Assembly (NCBI GenBank): GCA_905147135.1
Contig: LR990061.1
Coordinates: 9,214,026-9,278,025 of the forward strand
Direction: 5' to 3'
DNA: 64,000 nt
From: Blastobasis lacticolella
Taxonomy: Eukaryota > Arthropoda > Insecta > Lepidoptera > Blastobasidae
Part shown: piece by piece, positions 20,058 to 28,691 of the stretch
Numbering within the stretch: the stretch's first letter is position 1
Layout of the letters: each line of letters opens with the position of its first letter
The notes under the pieces: generated by a model
What the model was told of the DNA's origin: nothing
The model's database searches: none
Seen by the model: the letters and a program-made list of their open reading frames with translations, nothing else
Position numbers and translations under genes: made by a program

Positions 20058-20430
20058 ATTAAAGGTGGTAGGACTCTGTCAAGCCTGAGGAGTCCGCCTG
20101 GGTGAGTACCACCGCCTTATATATTTCTGCTGCCAAGCAACCAAAGAGATTGGAATGTTAGCGACCTTCATGGCAAGAAGGTCGCTAGCATTCCAATCTC
20201 TTTGGTACACAACAATGCTTGCATTGTTGTGTACCGGTTTGAAGAGTAAAGTAACCAGCGAAATTACAGGCAAGAGGCATTTCATCTTAGTCCTTACAGT
20301 GACAACGCATCTGCGCTTCTGCTTTTTTGCCTGCAACTTAAATGCAAGAATTGTAGATGTTACAGGCGATAGTTGCCTCTTACCATCAGGGCTCTCTACT
20401 CAAATGTCCCTGCATACCTATTAGTAAAAA
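20058..20430 (+). mobile_element. Retro-H copy with two internal hairpins
   Basis: Shares GTGGTAGGACTCTGTCAAGC, AGAGTAAAGTAACCAGC, CTTAGTCC(T/G)TACAGTGACA and an A-rich end with 38300-38815. Non-coding and tail-ended, so probably a retroposon. The segment 20141-20235 forms two successive hairpins absent from the other copy. Confidence 0.6.
20141..20235. repeat. Two abutting hairpins
   Basis: Hairpin 1: arms 20141-20168 and 20178-20205, 28 bases with one mismatch, 9-base loop. Hairpin 2: GGTACACAACAATGC (20204-20218), TT loop, then its exact inverse at 20221-20235. The two share GG at the join. Confidence 0.9.
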
Positions 20431-20789
20431 AAAAACCTTCGTCGAAATTCATTTTGTCAAGCGACGTCATCGACGTTTGATGACGAAATTATGACGTCCA
20501 TAATAAGATTAAGCGCGTAGGTACCTTCAAGTCCCTCATTTCACTACGTTCAACCGAGAACGTGGGATAATTAGAAAAGTCATTTGCTCTGTTTATCGTC
20601 AGAGGCCAAATTAAAGGATATTAAACATCGTGAGCTATGAATTCGCTCGCAGACTGCCTCCATTGCGCTATAAATTTTGTGTTTGAATTATAACCGAAAT
20701 TGTGCGCAGTTGAGTGCTCAACCATAGTTAATAATATTGCTGTGTTTACTTATTATAATGGCAGATTTTTCGACAGTCTATTAAAAAGA
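20431..20789. other. No recognised feature
   Basis: AT-rich; nothing assigned. Confidence 0.35.
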
Positions 20790-21065
20790 AAAAATAGTTC
20801 AAATAATTGTAAAAGATGGCGTTGATTAGACACAAAACTCAAAAATAAATCAAAACGAGACCGTTCGATGTATAAAAATGTAAACATTTTGAGCTACGAG
20901 AAAACTACGTATCTTTTCACGTAACGCCTTTCCTAGTAACTTCGGTTACAAAATGGAATACTTGAGAATCCTATCTAAGCAGCGCCATCTAGTGAGGTAC
21001 GCCGACCTACACTTTTTACTTTTTAAAGTTGCAGTCTGAAAATCCCCCATTAACATAGGTAATTT
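20790..21065 (+). repeat. REP-I copy
   Basis: About 275 bases shared in direct orientation with 44245-44515: CTCAAAAATAAATCAAAACG, TGAGAATCCTATCTAAGCAG, CGCCATCTAGTGAGG and ACACTTTTTACTTTTTAAAG. No ORF and no obvious inverted ends. Confidence 0.6.
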
Positions 21066-21596
21066 AATAGGATCGTAGCAAGTGCTACCAGAAAAGTGTG
21101 ACGTAATTATGTACCTAGTCGTATTTGTACTTATATTGCGTACCGTTATTTAAATAGAACCAAGTCGCGGGTAAAACTATCTAGAGATAGTAATAACGTC
21201 GTATTGGAATGCCCAGTCCTTATTTACACCCATACAGATGCGTACAAATGCGTCTACTTAGTCTGGCCATAAATACTGTTACAATTAAAAATAAACAAAA
21301 TATTATATTTCAATTTGGAATCTGTCATTTTTATATGATTTTTCATTGTCTTTTCTTATTTTGGCGCCAATACATGTACAATATTTTGCGATATTAAAAT
21401 GGAGTGGGGTGATAAAGGGAACCGAATCGCTGTGATTGCATTACACTACTGCATAAAACGAACACATTGTAAAAGTAATAAATGTTGTTTGCAATAGAAA
21501 AATATTTATTTTCTTTATTACAATATTTATGGCAAGACTATGTATACAGAGCGCTTGATGACGTCGGTACTGTACCTACGTATGACGTCATTTTCA
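21066..21596. other. No recognised feature
   Basis: AT-rich; no gene or repeat assigned. Confidence 0.35.
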
Positions 21597-21640
21597 TTGG
21601 CCGTGTGGTGTCTGGCAGAGTAGAATAGCACTAATGCGCT
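21597..21640 (+). repeat. Retro-C 5' stub
   Basis: GGCCGTGTGGTGTCTGGCAG through AGAATAGCACTAA; the remainder of the element is missing. Confidence 0.6.
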
Positions 21641-22737
21641 TATTACACATGCCTAAATTCTGTTACTAAATTCAGAAGCAAAAAGCGTAGAGCAAATCAA
21701 AGTGCGAACCTTTATTTATCTGTTTTTATTACACCAAATAGTACTTTTATTTTTATCTAGTTTTATTGATGCACTCAAATTAATATAGCTTACGATAACA
21801 GATAAAAATCACGATAGCCACTAGTGTATAACGTCCAAAGAAACGTTATGGACTATCCAAAACATTCCGTAAAAGCTAGGGCTTAATACAGATAACGTCA
21901 AGGCCATAAATTCTATTCAATACAAAAATCCATTCAATTATTTATAGTGTGTTTACAACTCGTAAAAATATGCCACAGCGCAGGGTCGCACTTGGACATC
22001 GAAAATAATGATGATATTAAATAGTTTATTCTAGAAATTCATTAACTTCTCCGTCTGTAGAGTCCACTTGCAAATGGTGTGCAACTGCAGTTCTTTTGCA
22101 GTTGGCCCAATTACAGAAATACGACTAGCCTGTACTGCACACCGATTATGGAGGGAAATATTATTAATTTTTTATGAGTTGAAGAATGATGCTACCTTGA
22201 TTCCCCTGTATTTTAACCCTAAAACTTACCAAAGTAACTGTAGATCCGTGACTAAACAGGCGTTGATGAAGCGAAGAGCGTAGCACGATTGCTGGTTCGG
22301 TTTCATAGAATGTCGTTTCTCAGCGCACGCATGTCAAATGTCAATAAATTATCATTATAAAGCAAGTCTTGTCCATTGCCCCCCAATGTTATCCACCTGG
22401 TGGACAACGGCCATTTAAAGAGCCTTGCACTTGTCGGTAGAGCAATCTTGTGGATAAATAGGCTCGAAGCCGAAACTATCCGACATTGATTAATTATCGC
22501 CGACTACTGCCAATATCGATCTACTTTTCAATGTCAATGTCCTGATTGGTAATTTTGCCAAATACGTCCCTGTCCCATCGATACCACGCGAGAAGAGTGT
22601 AGTAAACTCTGGTCATTCAATAAGAGCGGGACATAAAATGTGATTTGATGTCGTCCTTTGAGAGGCGGTTTTGTGCCTGAACTCTACGATCTGAGAAATA
22701 TGGCGGCTTTCTAGACTCCCTTGCGTCTTTACGGCAT
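21641..22737. other. No recognised gene
   Basis: A 71-codon ORF at 22068-22283 lacks any recognised domain. Nothing else stands out. Confidence 0.3.
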
Positions 22738-22880
22738 GGCTGGCACACGTATGCCGGCGACATAGCTCGTGCCGCGAGATAGCCTTTGTTTTCTTCTCTC
22801 AATACTAGGATGAAAGAGATAGCAGTATCAAGTGGCGCCGTCTCTCGTTGGTCGCGCGTAATAGCACACTTATGCTAGCC
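22738..22880. mobile_element. MITE-J copy
   Basis: GGCTGGCACACGTATG at the left and its approximate inverse CACTTATGCTAGCC at the right enclose TCTCAATACTAGGATGAAAG. Related copies: 52245-52365 and the tandem pair 61965-62260. About 145 bases, non-coding. Confidence 0.6.
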
Positions 22881-22984
22881 GTGCAGAATTCCCCATATTT
22901 CGGCGACATAGCATCAACGCAGTTATAGCATCCGTGTTTATGCTGTTACAAATTCCCAATTTTGTGTTTTTAAGCACAAGTAAG

Positions 22985-23093
22985 TAAGCCTACGGAGCCT
23001 TTAGATCGTTTGCCTCGAAAACAATAGTCGCCTTGTACGACACTCACGAGTGCAAGGGGTTGGTGCAATTCTACTCTGTGGGATACCACACGG
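22985..23093 (-). repeat. Retro-C 5' half
   Basis: Minus-strand Retro-C from CCTACGGAGCC to CACACGG. Lacks the 3' tail half. Confidence 0.65.
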
Positions 23094-23099
23094 GCAGAT

Positions 23100-23325
23100 C
23101 CATCATCTTATCAGTCGAAAGACGCCCACTGCTGGGCATAGGCCACAAAGGGCGGTCCTGTGCATTCCGCATCCAGCTGGTACCTGCGATCTATACCAGC
23201 TCATCGGTTCACCTTCAGGGAGGCCTACCCACGCTGCGTCTTCCGGTACGTGGTCGCCACTCGAGAACTTTACTGCCCCATCGGCCATCTGTTCTTCGGT
23301 CTATGTGCCCTGCCCACCATATATT
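23100..23325 (-). repeat. RTE-type LINE 3' end
   Basis: Inverse of the RTE-like end seen at 25731-25880: AGACGCCCACTGCTGGGCAT, CTGGTACCTGCGATC and TTCCGGTACGTGGTCGCCAC. The encoded C-terminal piece is broken. Confidence 0.6.
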
Positions 23326-23431
23326 AGATTAGTCTATTATAAAGTGAACGTTAACACAGGCTACTACACAGTTTCATAGAGAAACCCCAGTTTCGCCGAC
23401 GGTAGATACGGTTCAATTCAATAGTTTTCAA

Positions 23432-23683
23432 TCAATACTGGTCACGCGTAAAGAAGCCCTCATAAGCCCATGATTGGGGCCATAATCGCACAAAGGGCCC
23501 ATTGTAAGTGTTAACCAGCTGAGCCTCCTTTGTAACGGGATCTGGGGTCATGATAATGGACCCTCGTGTATTTGATCGCTTTGCGTATCCTCGGAATTGT
23601 GTCTGTAATATTGCGCTGTATCCTGTGTCTACAATGTCTTCTGTCTTCATCCGCAGTGGAACGTAATTCTTTTTTGCAAGCTT
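23432..23683 (-). pseudogene. Unrecognised protein-coding fragment
   Basis: On the minus strand, 83 open codons end at TGA 23434-23432. The composition is strikingly protein-like, with no low complexity; examples are TRGSIIMTPDPVTKEAQLVN and NTYNGPFVRLWPQSWAY. An internal ATG at 23650 gives 72 residues, but the open frame extends upstream of it, as far as a stop where a fold-back repeat (from about 23693) begins. This suggests a C-terminal exon or gene fragment cut off by that insertion. I do not recognise the family. Its capsid-like look raises the possibility of an endogenous viral fragment, which is inference only. No signal peptide or membrane segment. Confidence 0.45.
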
Positions 23684-23692
23684 TCATTTAAC

Positions 23693-23880
23693 TTTAAGGG
23701 TATGTAACTTACCGGGTTTCCTACCGCGTACCTTTGTTGACGAGTAGCCCGATATTTCGACACAGTTGCATGCATCATGGCCACGGGACTGCAACTGTGT
23801 CGAAATATCGGGTATAATTACCCTTAAAATGTGTAATAATAACCGCGATAGTTTTAAACATTATTTTATTTAACTTATAA
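23693..23880. repeat. Fold-back repeat with 23-bp perfect stem
   Basis: Arms 23748-23770 (CCCGATATTTCGACACAGTT and three more bases) and 23790-23812 are exact inverses around a 19-base loop. Outer sequences match the fold-back at 796-1255 (CCGGGTTTCCTACCGCGTAC). Confidence 0.75.
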
Positions 23881-23900
23881 TGCTTGTATGTAACTAACTA

Positions 23901-24113
23901 TGATCTGTTTATTCTGACTTGTCTTATTTGGTGAACAAACAATGCCCAAAATCACGACTTGCCGTATCAATCACGCTACGTATATTGTGTATAAATGTCT
24001 TGAATTATACAAGAAATACATAGAATGTGAATTTCAACGAATACTGCTGCACATTATCCATTTAAATACATAATTTGCTGAACCAAATAGGACAAGTCAG
24101 AATAAACAGATCA
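23901..24113. mobile_element. TA-flanked MITE, about 34-base TIRs
   Basis: Left TGATCTGTTTATTCTGACTT continues to TTTGGTGAA; the right end is its near-exact inverse (AAGTCAGAATAAACAGATCA). TA flanks both sides (23899-23900, 24114-24115). No ORF. Tc1/mariner-type by target site only. Confidence 0.75.
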
Positions 24114-24239
24114 TATGTATGTTCGGGAGAAATTTTGCAAGCCTAGTTTTATCCACTTCCCAGCGTTCAATTAAGCATAGCTATATATTAAGCATAGCTA
24201 AATTTCAAGTTATAGTAACTTGGATGATAATTTATAAAT

Positions 24240-24487
24240 ACGGTACTATGGTGCTGGTTTGATAATGGAGTCGAAAGGTGGTCATAGTAGATAATAAATG
24301 CAAAATATAACTCCATCGTGTTTGGGCTATTTATAATGGTCATAATGAGATCTATACCCCTAGATATCATTCAAGGTCTGATGATCATGTCGGAAGGTGG
24401 CCATAGGAACTAATGAACGTAACAAGATAAACCCATCGTGTTTGGACTATTTGTAATGGTTTTGATGCGTTCTATACCTCTATGATA
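24240..24487. repeat. Two diverged ~122-bp tandem units
   Basis: Both units share GGTGG(T/C)CATAG, CCATCGTGTTTGG(G/A)CTATTT, AATGGT and TCTATACC(C/T)CTA. Unit 1 is about 24240-24365 and unit 2 about 24366-24487. Confidence 0.6.
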
Positions 24488-24569
24488 TTAAATAAAAAAA
24501 TGCGCGATGAAAGCTTGTTTAAAATAATATTTTTCATTTGAAAACTTATGTTGGTTTCGATTATCTCTT

Positions 24570-24640
24570 ATCTCTCCTGGTAGACTGGTAGATAATGCTA
24601 TTTTAGCTTTAAGTCATGAAGTATAAATAAATTACTTATA
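24570..24640 (+). repeat. LINE-E 3' tail
   Basis: GGTAGACTGGTAGATAATGC and AGCTTTAAGTC followed by ATAAATAAA. Confidence 0.5.
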
Positions 24641-24984
24641 CAATTTTCGAAATTGCTCTGTTGATGAAAATAAGTACCTAATAGTGTGAAGGGCCTACAA
24701 ATTTGAGCCAGTATGTAATATATATGAGACAAAGTAGGTACCGCCGAAACCTCAGAGGTTGGAGGATGTGAGGGAATATGTGAGTGAGCATCAGATTGTT
24801 CGAAATTCGAAGGGAGTGAAAAAAGGGTTGATCGTTTTTCATAAACTTTCACCCTCGTGCGTGCGTGTGTATGCGTGTCTTTGTACTTAAGTTACTTTAT
24901 GTTAAATTGTATTTATTATTTTTGGGTACAATAAAGAAAGAATAAAAGACCATACTGCGAATCGAATTTTAATAGGTAAGTCCG
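24641..24984. other. No recognised feature
   Basis: AT-rich, including a GTGCGTGCGTGTGTATGCG simple stretch at about 24856. Confidence 0.35.
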
Positions 24985-25165
24985 GAATCACCGAATGGGT
25001 CCAACCTAAAGCAAAAAGGCGTCGTTGTCGGCCTTAAAAAGTTGGCACAAGGAATTAGAGCCGTATGCGAAAGAGTGAAGAGACCTAGCAACAAATAGGT
25101 CTAAGTGAAAAAATGGGAGAGAGGCCTTTGTGGCCTGCAGTGGGATAATAAGGCTCATAAAAAAG
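24985..25165 (+). repeat. RTE-type retroposon tail
   Basis: AGAGGCCTTTGTGGCCTGCA then GTGGGATAATAAGGCTCAT, a degraded version of the GCCCAGCAGTGGGA-type RTE 3' end. Confidence 0.4.
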
Positions 25166-25608
25166 AAAGTTCGGATTTCAACCATGGATAGAGTTACAGC
25201 GTTTACGCACGTAGACACACATCCGTAGGTAACTTGTGTATTTTTAACCTTATGTTTTATTATGCCACAGTCGTTACTGTAGACGAATAGCTCTTTATGT
25301 AACAAAGCGTATTAATTTTATAAAGCAGAAGCTCAGAGTAAGAGCACTCGTTAGGAGATTCAATTTGGGGAATTTCGTTTATTTTCATAACGTTATTTCA
25401 CAAGTTCACAATGTTGGGGTACACAAGATTTGGGACAACTTTTCCTGTTTCACTTTTTGTTGGTTTAGCAAATTGGCACCCGGTTTGCTGTGTATTTGGC
25501 TAGATCTAGTGTGAAAGGCCGTACCAACGTTTTTTTATATTGGGTACATAATTGATTATTTTATACGAAGCACTACACAAATGCAGCGTCGGTACGCGTT
25601 CCACTAGG
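25166..25608. other. No recognised feature
   Basis: AT-rich; no gene assigned. Confidence 0.35.
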
Positions 25609-25730
25609 CTGTTAGTCCACCTCCCCACAAGAAGGTTGGCCCACCTTCCCACAAGGCGGTTGGTCTACCTTCCCACAAGGCGGTTGGTCCACCTTCCCAC
25701 AAGGCGGTTGGTACACATTCCCACAAGGTG
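25609..25730 (+). repeat. 24-bp minisatellite, about five units
   Basis: Repeating unit close to CCACCTTCCCACAAGGCGGT plus TGGT. It translates as an 8-residue repeat (T-R-R-L-V-H-L-P). The last unit runs into GTGGACCGACCACC, the position where intact RTE 3' ends have GTGGACCGACGACC (inverse of 39232-39420), so the array seems to have expanded inside an RTE C-terminal coding region. Confidence 0.8.
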
Positions 25731-25880
25731 GACCGACCACCTCGGCCCACCTACGCTAGGATCTAGGAAAGATCGCAGGTATCAGCTGGAAGCGGAAGGC
25801 ATAGGACCGGCCTTTACCGAGATATATGGGTTAGGCTTATGCCCAGCAGGCGTCTTTTAGATGATATGGTTAAGGTGATG
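25731..25880 (+). repeat. RTE-type LINE 3' end
   Basis: AAAGATCGCAGGTATCAGCT, GACCGGCCTTTACCGAGAT, GCCCAGCAGGCGTCTTTTA, and a GATGATGA tail at about 25876. Confidence 0.6.
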
Positions 25881-25968
25881 ATGATACCGACAAAAATTAA
25901 GCTAGTTAGCTACATAGTAGCTATAAGCGAAATATATATACTAATCTATGCTTTAACCCCAAATAAAA

Positions 25969-26230
25969 ACCTGACTGGTTCAGTTGGTTAACACGCAGAG
26001 GTCCCGGGTTAGATTCCCGGCCGAGCAAAAAATTTAAATGACAAATTTTAATTTCTGTTTCGGGTCTAGGTGTAGTATAGATACGTATATTAAGTGTGTA
26101 TTTAAAAAAAGATTAAACAGGTATTTAATATGAGGTATCAGTTATCTAACACCCAAAACACAAGCATTGCTTACGTTGGAGTTAGATGTCGCTGTGTGAA
26201 TTTGTTCAAGCATATTTATTTGTTTATTTT
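25969..26230 (+). mobile_element. SINE-A copy
   Basis: ACCTGACTGGTTCAGTTGGT head, slightly mutated box B (GGTTAGATTCC), GTTTCGGGTCTAGGTG body and TTTGTTTATTTT end. Confidence 0.75.
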
Positions 26231-26329
26231 GTTAATTTTACACATTTTATGACACCCCGACTTGCCCAAACTACATTGTTTGCTTACCAAAATACGGTGA
26301 CAAAATTACTAATCCATCTGAAAATTAAT

Positions 26330-26440
26330 ATGTAATGATTTATTTATTTATTTAAAACTTTATTGCACAATAATACAATTGGCGGACTTAAAGCCATTAA
26401 GGCTTTATCTTCCAGTCAACCAGTAGACAATGCAGAAAGT
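26330..26440 (-). repeat. LINE-E 3' tail
   Basis: Inverse orientation: TTTATTTATTTAAAACTTTA, TTGGCGGACTTAAAGCC and CCAGTCAACCAGTAGAC. Confidence 0.6.
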
Positions 26441-27272
26441 GAGTAAGTAGGTGCTTTATAAAGCGTGATGATAGATTGTAACTTACCTAAATACAATACT
26501 AACTACATCAAGATAGAATAAACATATATTATATTATAATAAATACTATACATACATACATATATTAAAAATAAAGATACTTTATACTATTTATATTGAC
26601 TTTTTGGTCTTTTATCTATAAAAAAATTCTTAATTTGTTTTTCAAAATAAAGCGATTCGGTGCTTTACGCACATCATCAGGAATGATTCGCTTCGTATAA
26701 GCGTAGTACAGAAGTCAGCGCATAGTACCACTAGTATAAAATTAGCTAGCATCACTATTGATGTGCATACAAATCGGAGAGGGCCCAAATCAAGTTCAAA
26801 TCCTAAACATACGTAGGTTGAGGTACTGCCTTCTTACTTATATTAAACCTGAATCAATTTACCATCTGATCCACATTCGCCCCAGATGTGTCAATATGAA
26901 GAGCATAATAACAGAGCCAGCTGATATGGGTCCCATTCAAACCTATTCTAGAATAATCTAGTCTATATTTTATCTAGACTTGTCACGTTGATTCCACCGC
27001 CTCCGACCCAATTCGGCCTCGGACGTCGAATAATGAAATCTGAAACTTGGGTAATATGAAAAAAAAGTTTGGGCTAAACATTTTTTTTGTATTATGCGCT
27101 CGACATAAATTGTCCCAACAGAAATTGCTTTGGTACAACTTTTGGGATTGCTCCAACAATATCGGAGCATGTCTGTAATACTTAGTGCCTAAAAATAAAG
27201 ACGATTAGTGGTAATATTGTCTAGCTACTATGTTCAATAAATGGATGAAAGAGGTGAAAAAATATACCTGAA
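26441..27272. other. No recognised gene
   Basis: AT-rich; short ORFs at 26758-26961 (+) and 26970-27170 (-) lack domains. Confidence 0.3.
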
Positions 27273-27288
27273 TATTTTTCATATCATG

Positions 27289-27648
27289 GAGCATCGGTGG
27301 CCGATCGGTTACAGTATGCGACTCGTAAGCCAGAGGTCCCGGGTTCGAATCCCCCTCCGCCCATGTACCAATGACTGTTTTATGAGTTATGTACATTAGA
27401 TGAATACTAACCGATGCTCTTACGGTGAGGGAAAACATCGTGATGAAACCTGCACATTCAGGCGACTGAATGTGTAACCATGATCCAATCTGGTCAGGTT
27501 CCCCTGGTAGCAGGGTCACGGAAGTCAGATGGCAGTCGCTCCACTGTAATTACCTGACCTGCCAAATCCTGGATCATGGTCAAGGCGGACCCCGGGCCCT
27601 CGTGCGCGAGAGCACAACCGGGACATTAACGCCAAGATGCTGATTATT
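27289..27648 (+). mobile_element. SINE-B copy with 16-bp target duplication
   Basis: Full-length tRNA-derived SINE. TATTTTTCATATCATG occurs exactly at 27273-27288 and 27649-27664. Head: ATCGGTGGCCGATCGG, box B GGTTCGAATCC. The perfect duplication shows LINE-mediated insertion and relative youth. Confidence 0.9.
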
Positions 27649-27693
27649 TATTTTTCATATCATGAATTTTTCTTGGCTGAGGTATTACTATTA

Positions 27694-27956
27694 TTTGATG
27701 GCCTGAGTGGTTCAATGGTCAACATGGTCTGCCACGCAAGAGGTCACGTGTTCGATTCCCGGCCAGGCAGAAATTGAAATGATGAATTTTAATTTCTGTT
27801 ATGGGTCTGGGTGTTCTATGTATAATAAGTATGTATTTAAAAAGTATTTAAGTAGTATATCAGTTATCTAGCACCCATAGTACAAGCTTTGCTTAGTTTG
27901 GGGCTGGATGGCGGTGTGTGAATTTGTCCACGAATATTTATATTTATTTTATTTAT
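27694..27956 (+). mobile_element. SINE-A copy with 13-bp target duplication
   Basis: GGTATTACTATTA occurs exactly at 27681-27693 and 27957-27969. Full-length SINE-A between them, box B GTTCGATTCC, ending in ATTTATATTTATTTTATTTA. Confidence 0.9.
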
Positions 27957-27969
27957 GGTATTACTATTA

Positions 27970-28190
27970 GATGCGCGGAATCACTGCACACATTTAAAAA
28001 TAAAGTAAAGCAGCTTTATTTAATGTCTGTAGTGGGGTAATTGTGAGTGCTGGGTCTTTTTCTGGTTTTTATCCTTTATTTGTGTTATATTATTGTGGAA
28101 GTGAGGGTATTTTTTTTGTTGTAACTGTTGCTTTTGTGTGCACTACCTGTCTGCTGTTATAATGAAAAATGAAAATGAAAATGAAAAATT
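27970..28190 (+). repeat. Possible LINE C-terminal/3' UTR scrap
   Basis: A short reading with ARNHCTHLKIKLKQLYL is reminiscent of LINE ORF2 tails, followed by T-rich then AATGAAAATGAAAATGAA repeats. Weak evidence. Confidence 0.25.
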
Positions 28191-28289
28191 GAAAAAGTAT
28201 TTATTGAATTAGGATTACGTTAATTAATCTCTTTTCAAACGTCAAAATCTAATGGAAAGCAAAGGGAAAGCTAAGTGTGCCTGTGCTTC

Positions 28290-28412
28290 TCTCCAAGGTT
28301 GTCTGGAAGAGATCACATTAGTGATAAGACCGCCCTTTGTACTACCTACCATATTTGTATCTGTACTTGTGTTCTGTGGTTTACAATAAAGAGTTTTATT
28401 TATTTATTTATT
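28290..28412 (+). repeat. LINE-D 3' tail
   Basis: CAAGGTTGTCTGGAAGAGAT, GTGATAAGACCGCCCTTTG, AATAAAGAG and (TTTA)n. It meets the oppositely oriented LINE-2 tail in the shared TTTA array. Confidence 0.75.
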
Positions 28413-28691
28413 TATTTATAACTCTTTCTTGTACATACAAAGACAGTAAAAACATAGTAACAGTAAGACAATATAGTACAAAGGCGGTCTTATCGCTTAA
28501 AGCGATCTCTTCCAGACAACCATTTTTACGGACATCGTAGAAGGTTCCTAGATAAAGAAGGCATGTACAGAGAGTAAACTTAAACACTATTTACACTAAA
28601 TGACGAACAAAGGTTTCTACTACAAATTATGAAAAGAAAAAAAAAACACAAATATTGCTATTCCATATATCATGAACACAGGCGATGGACT

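Noticed and set aside
25552..25860. A 102-residue protein gene with T-R-R-L-V-H-L-P repeats
   Set aside because: The reading is produced by a 24-bp minisatellite running into an RTE 3' end; no start context or domain.
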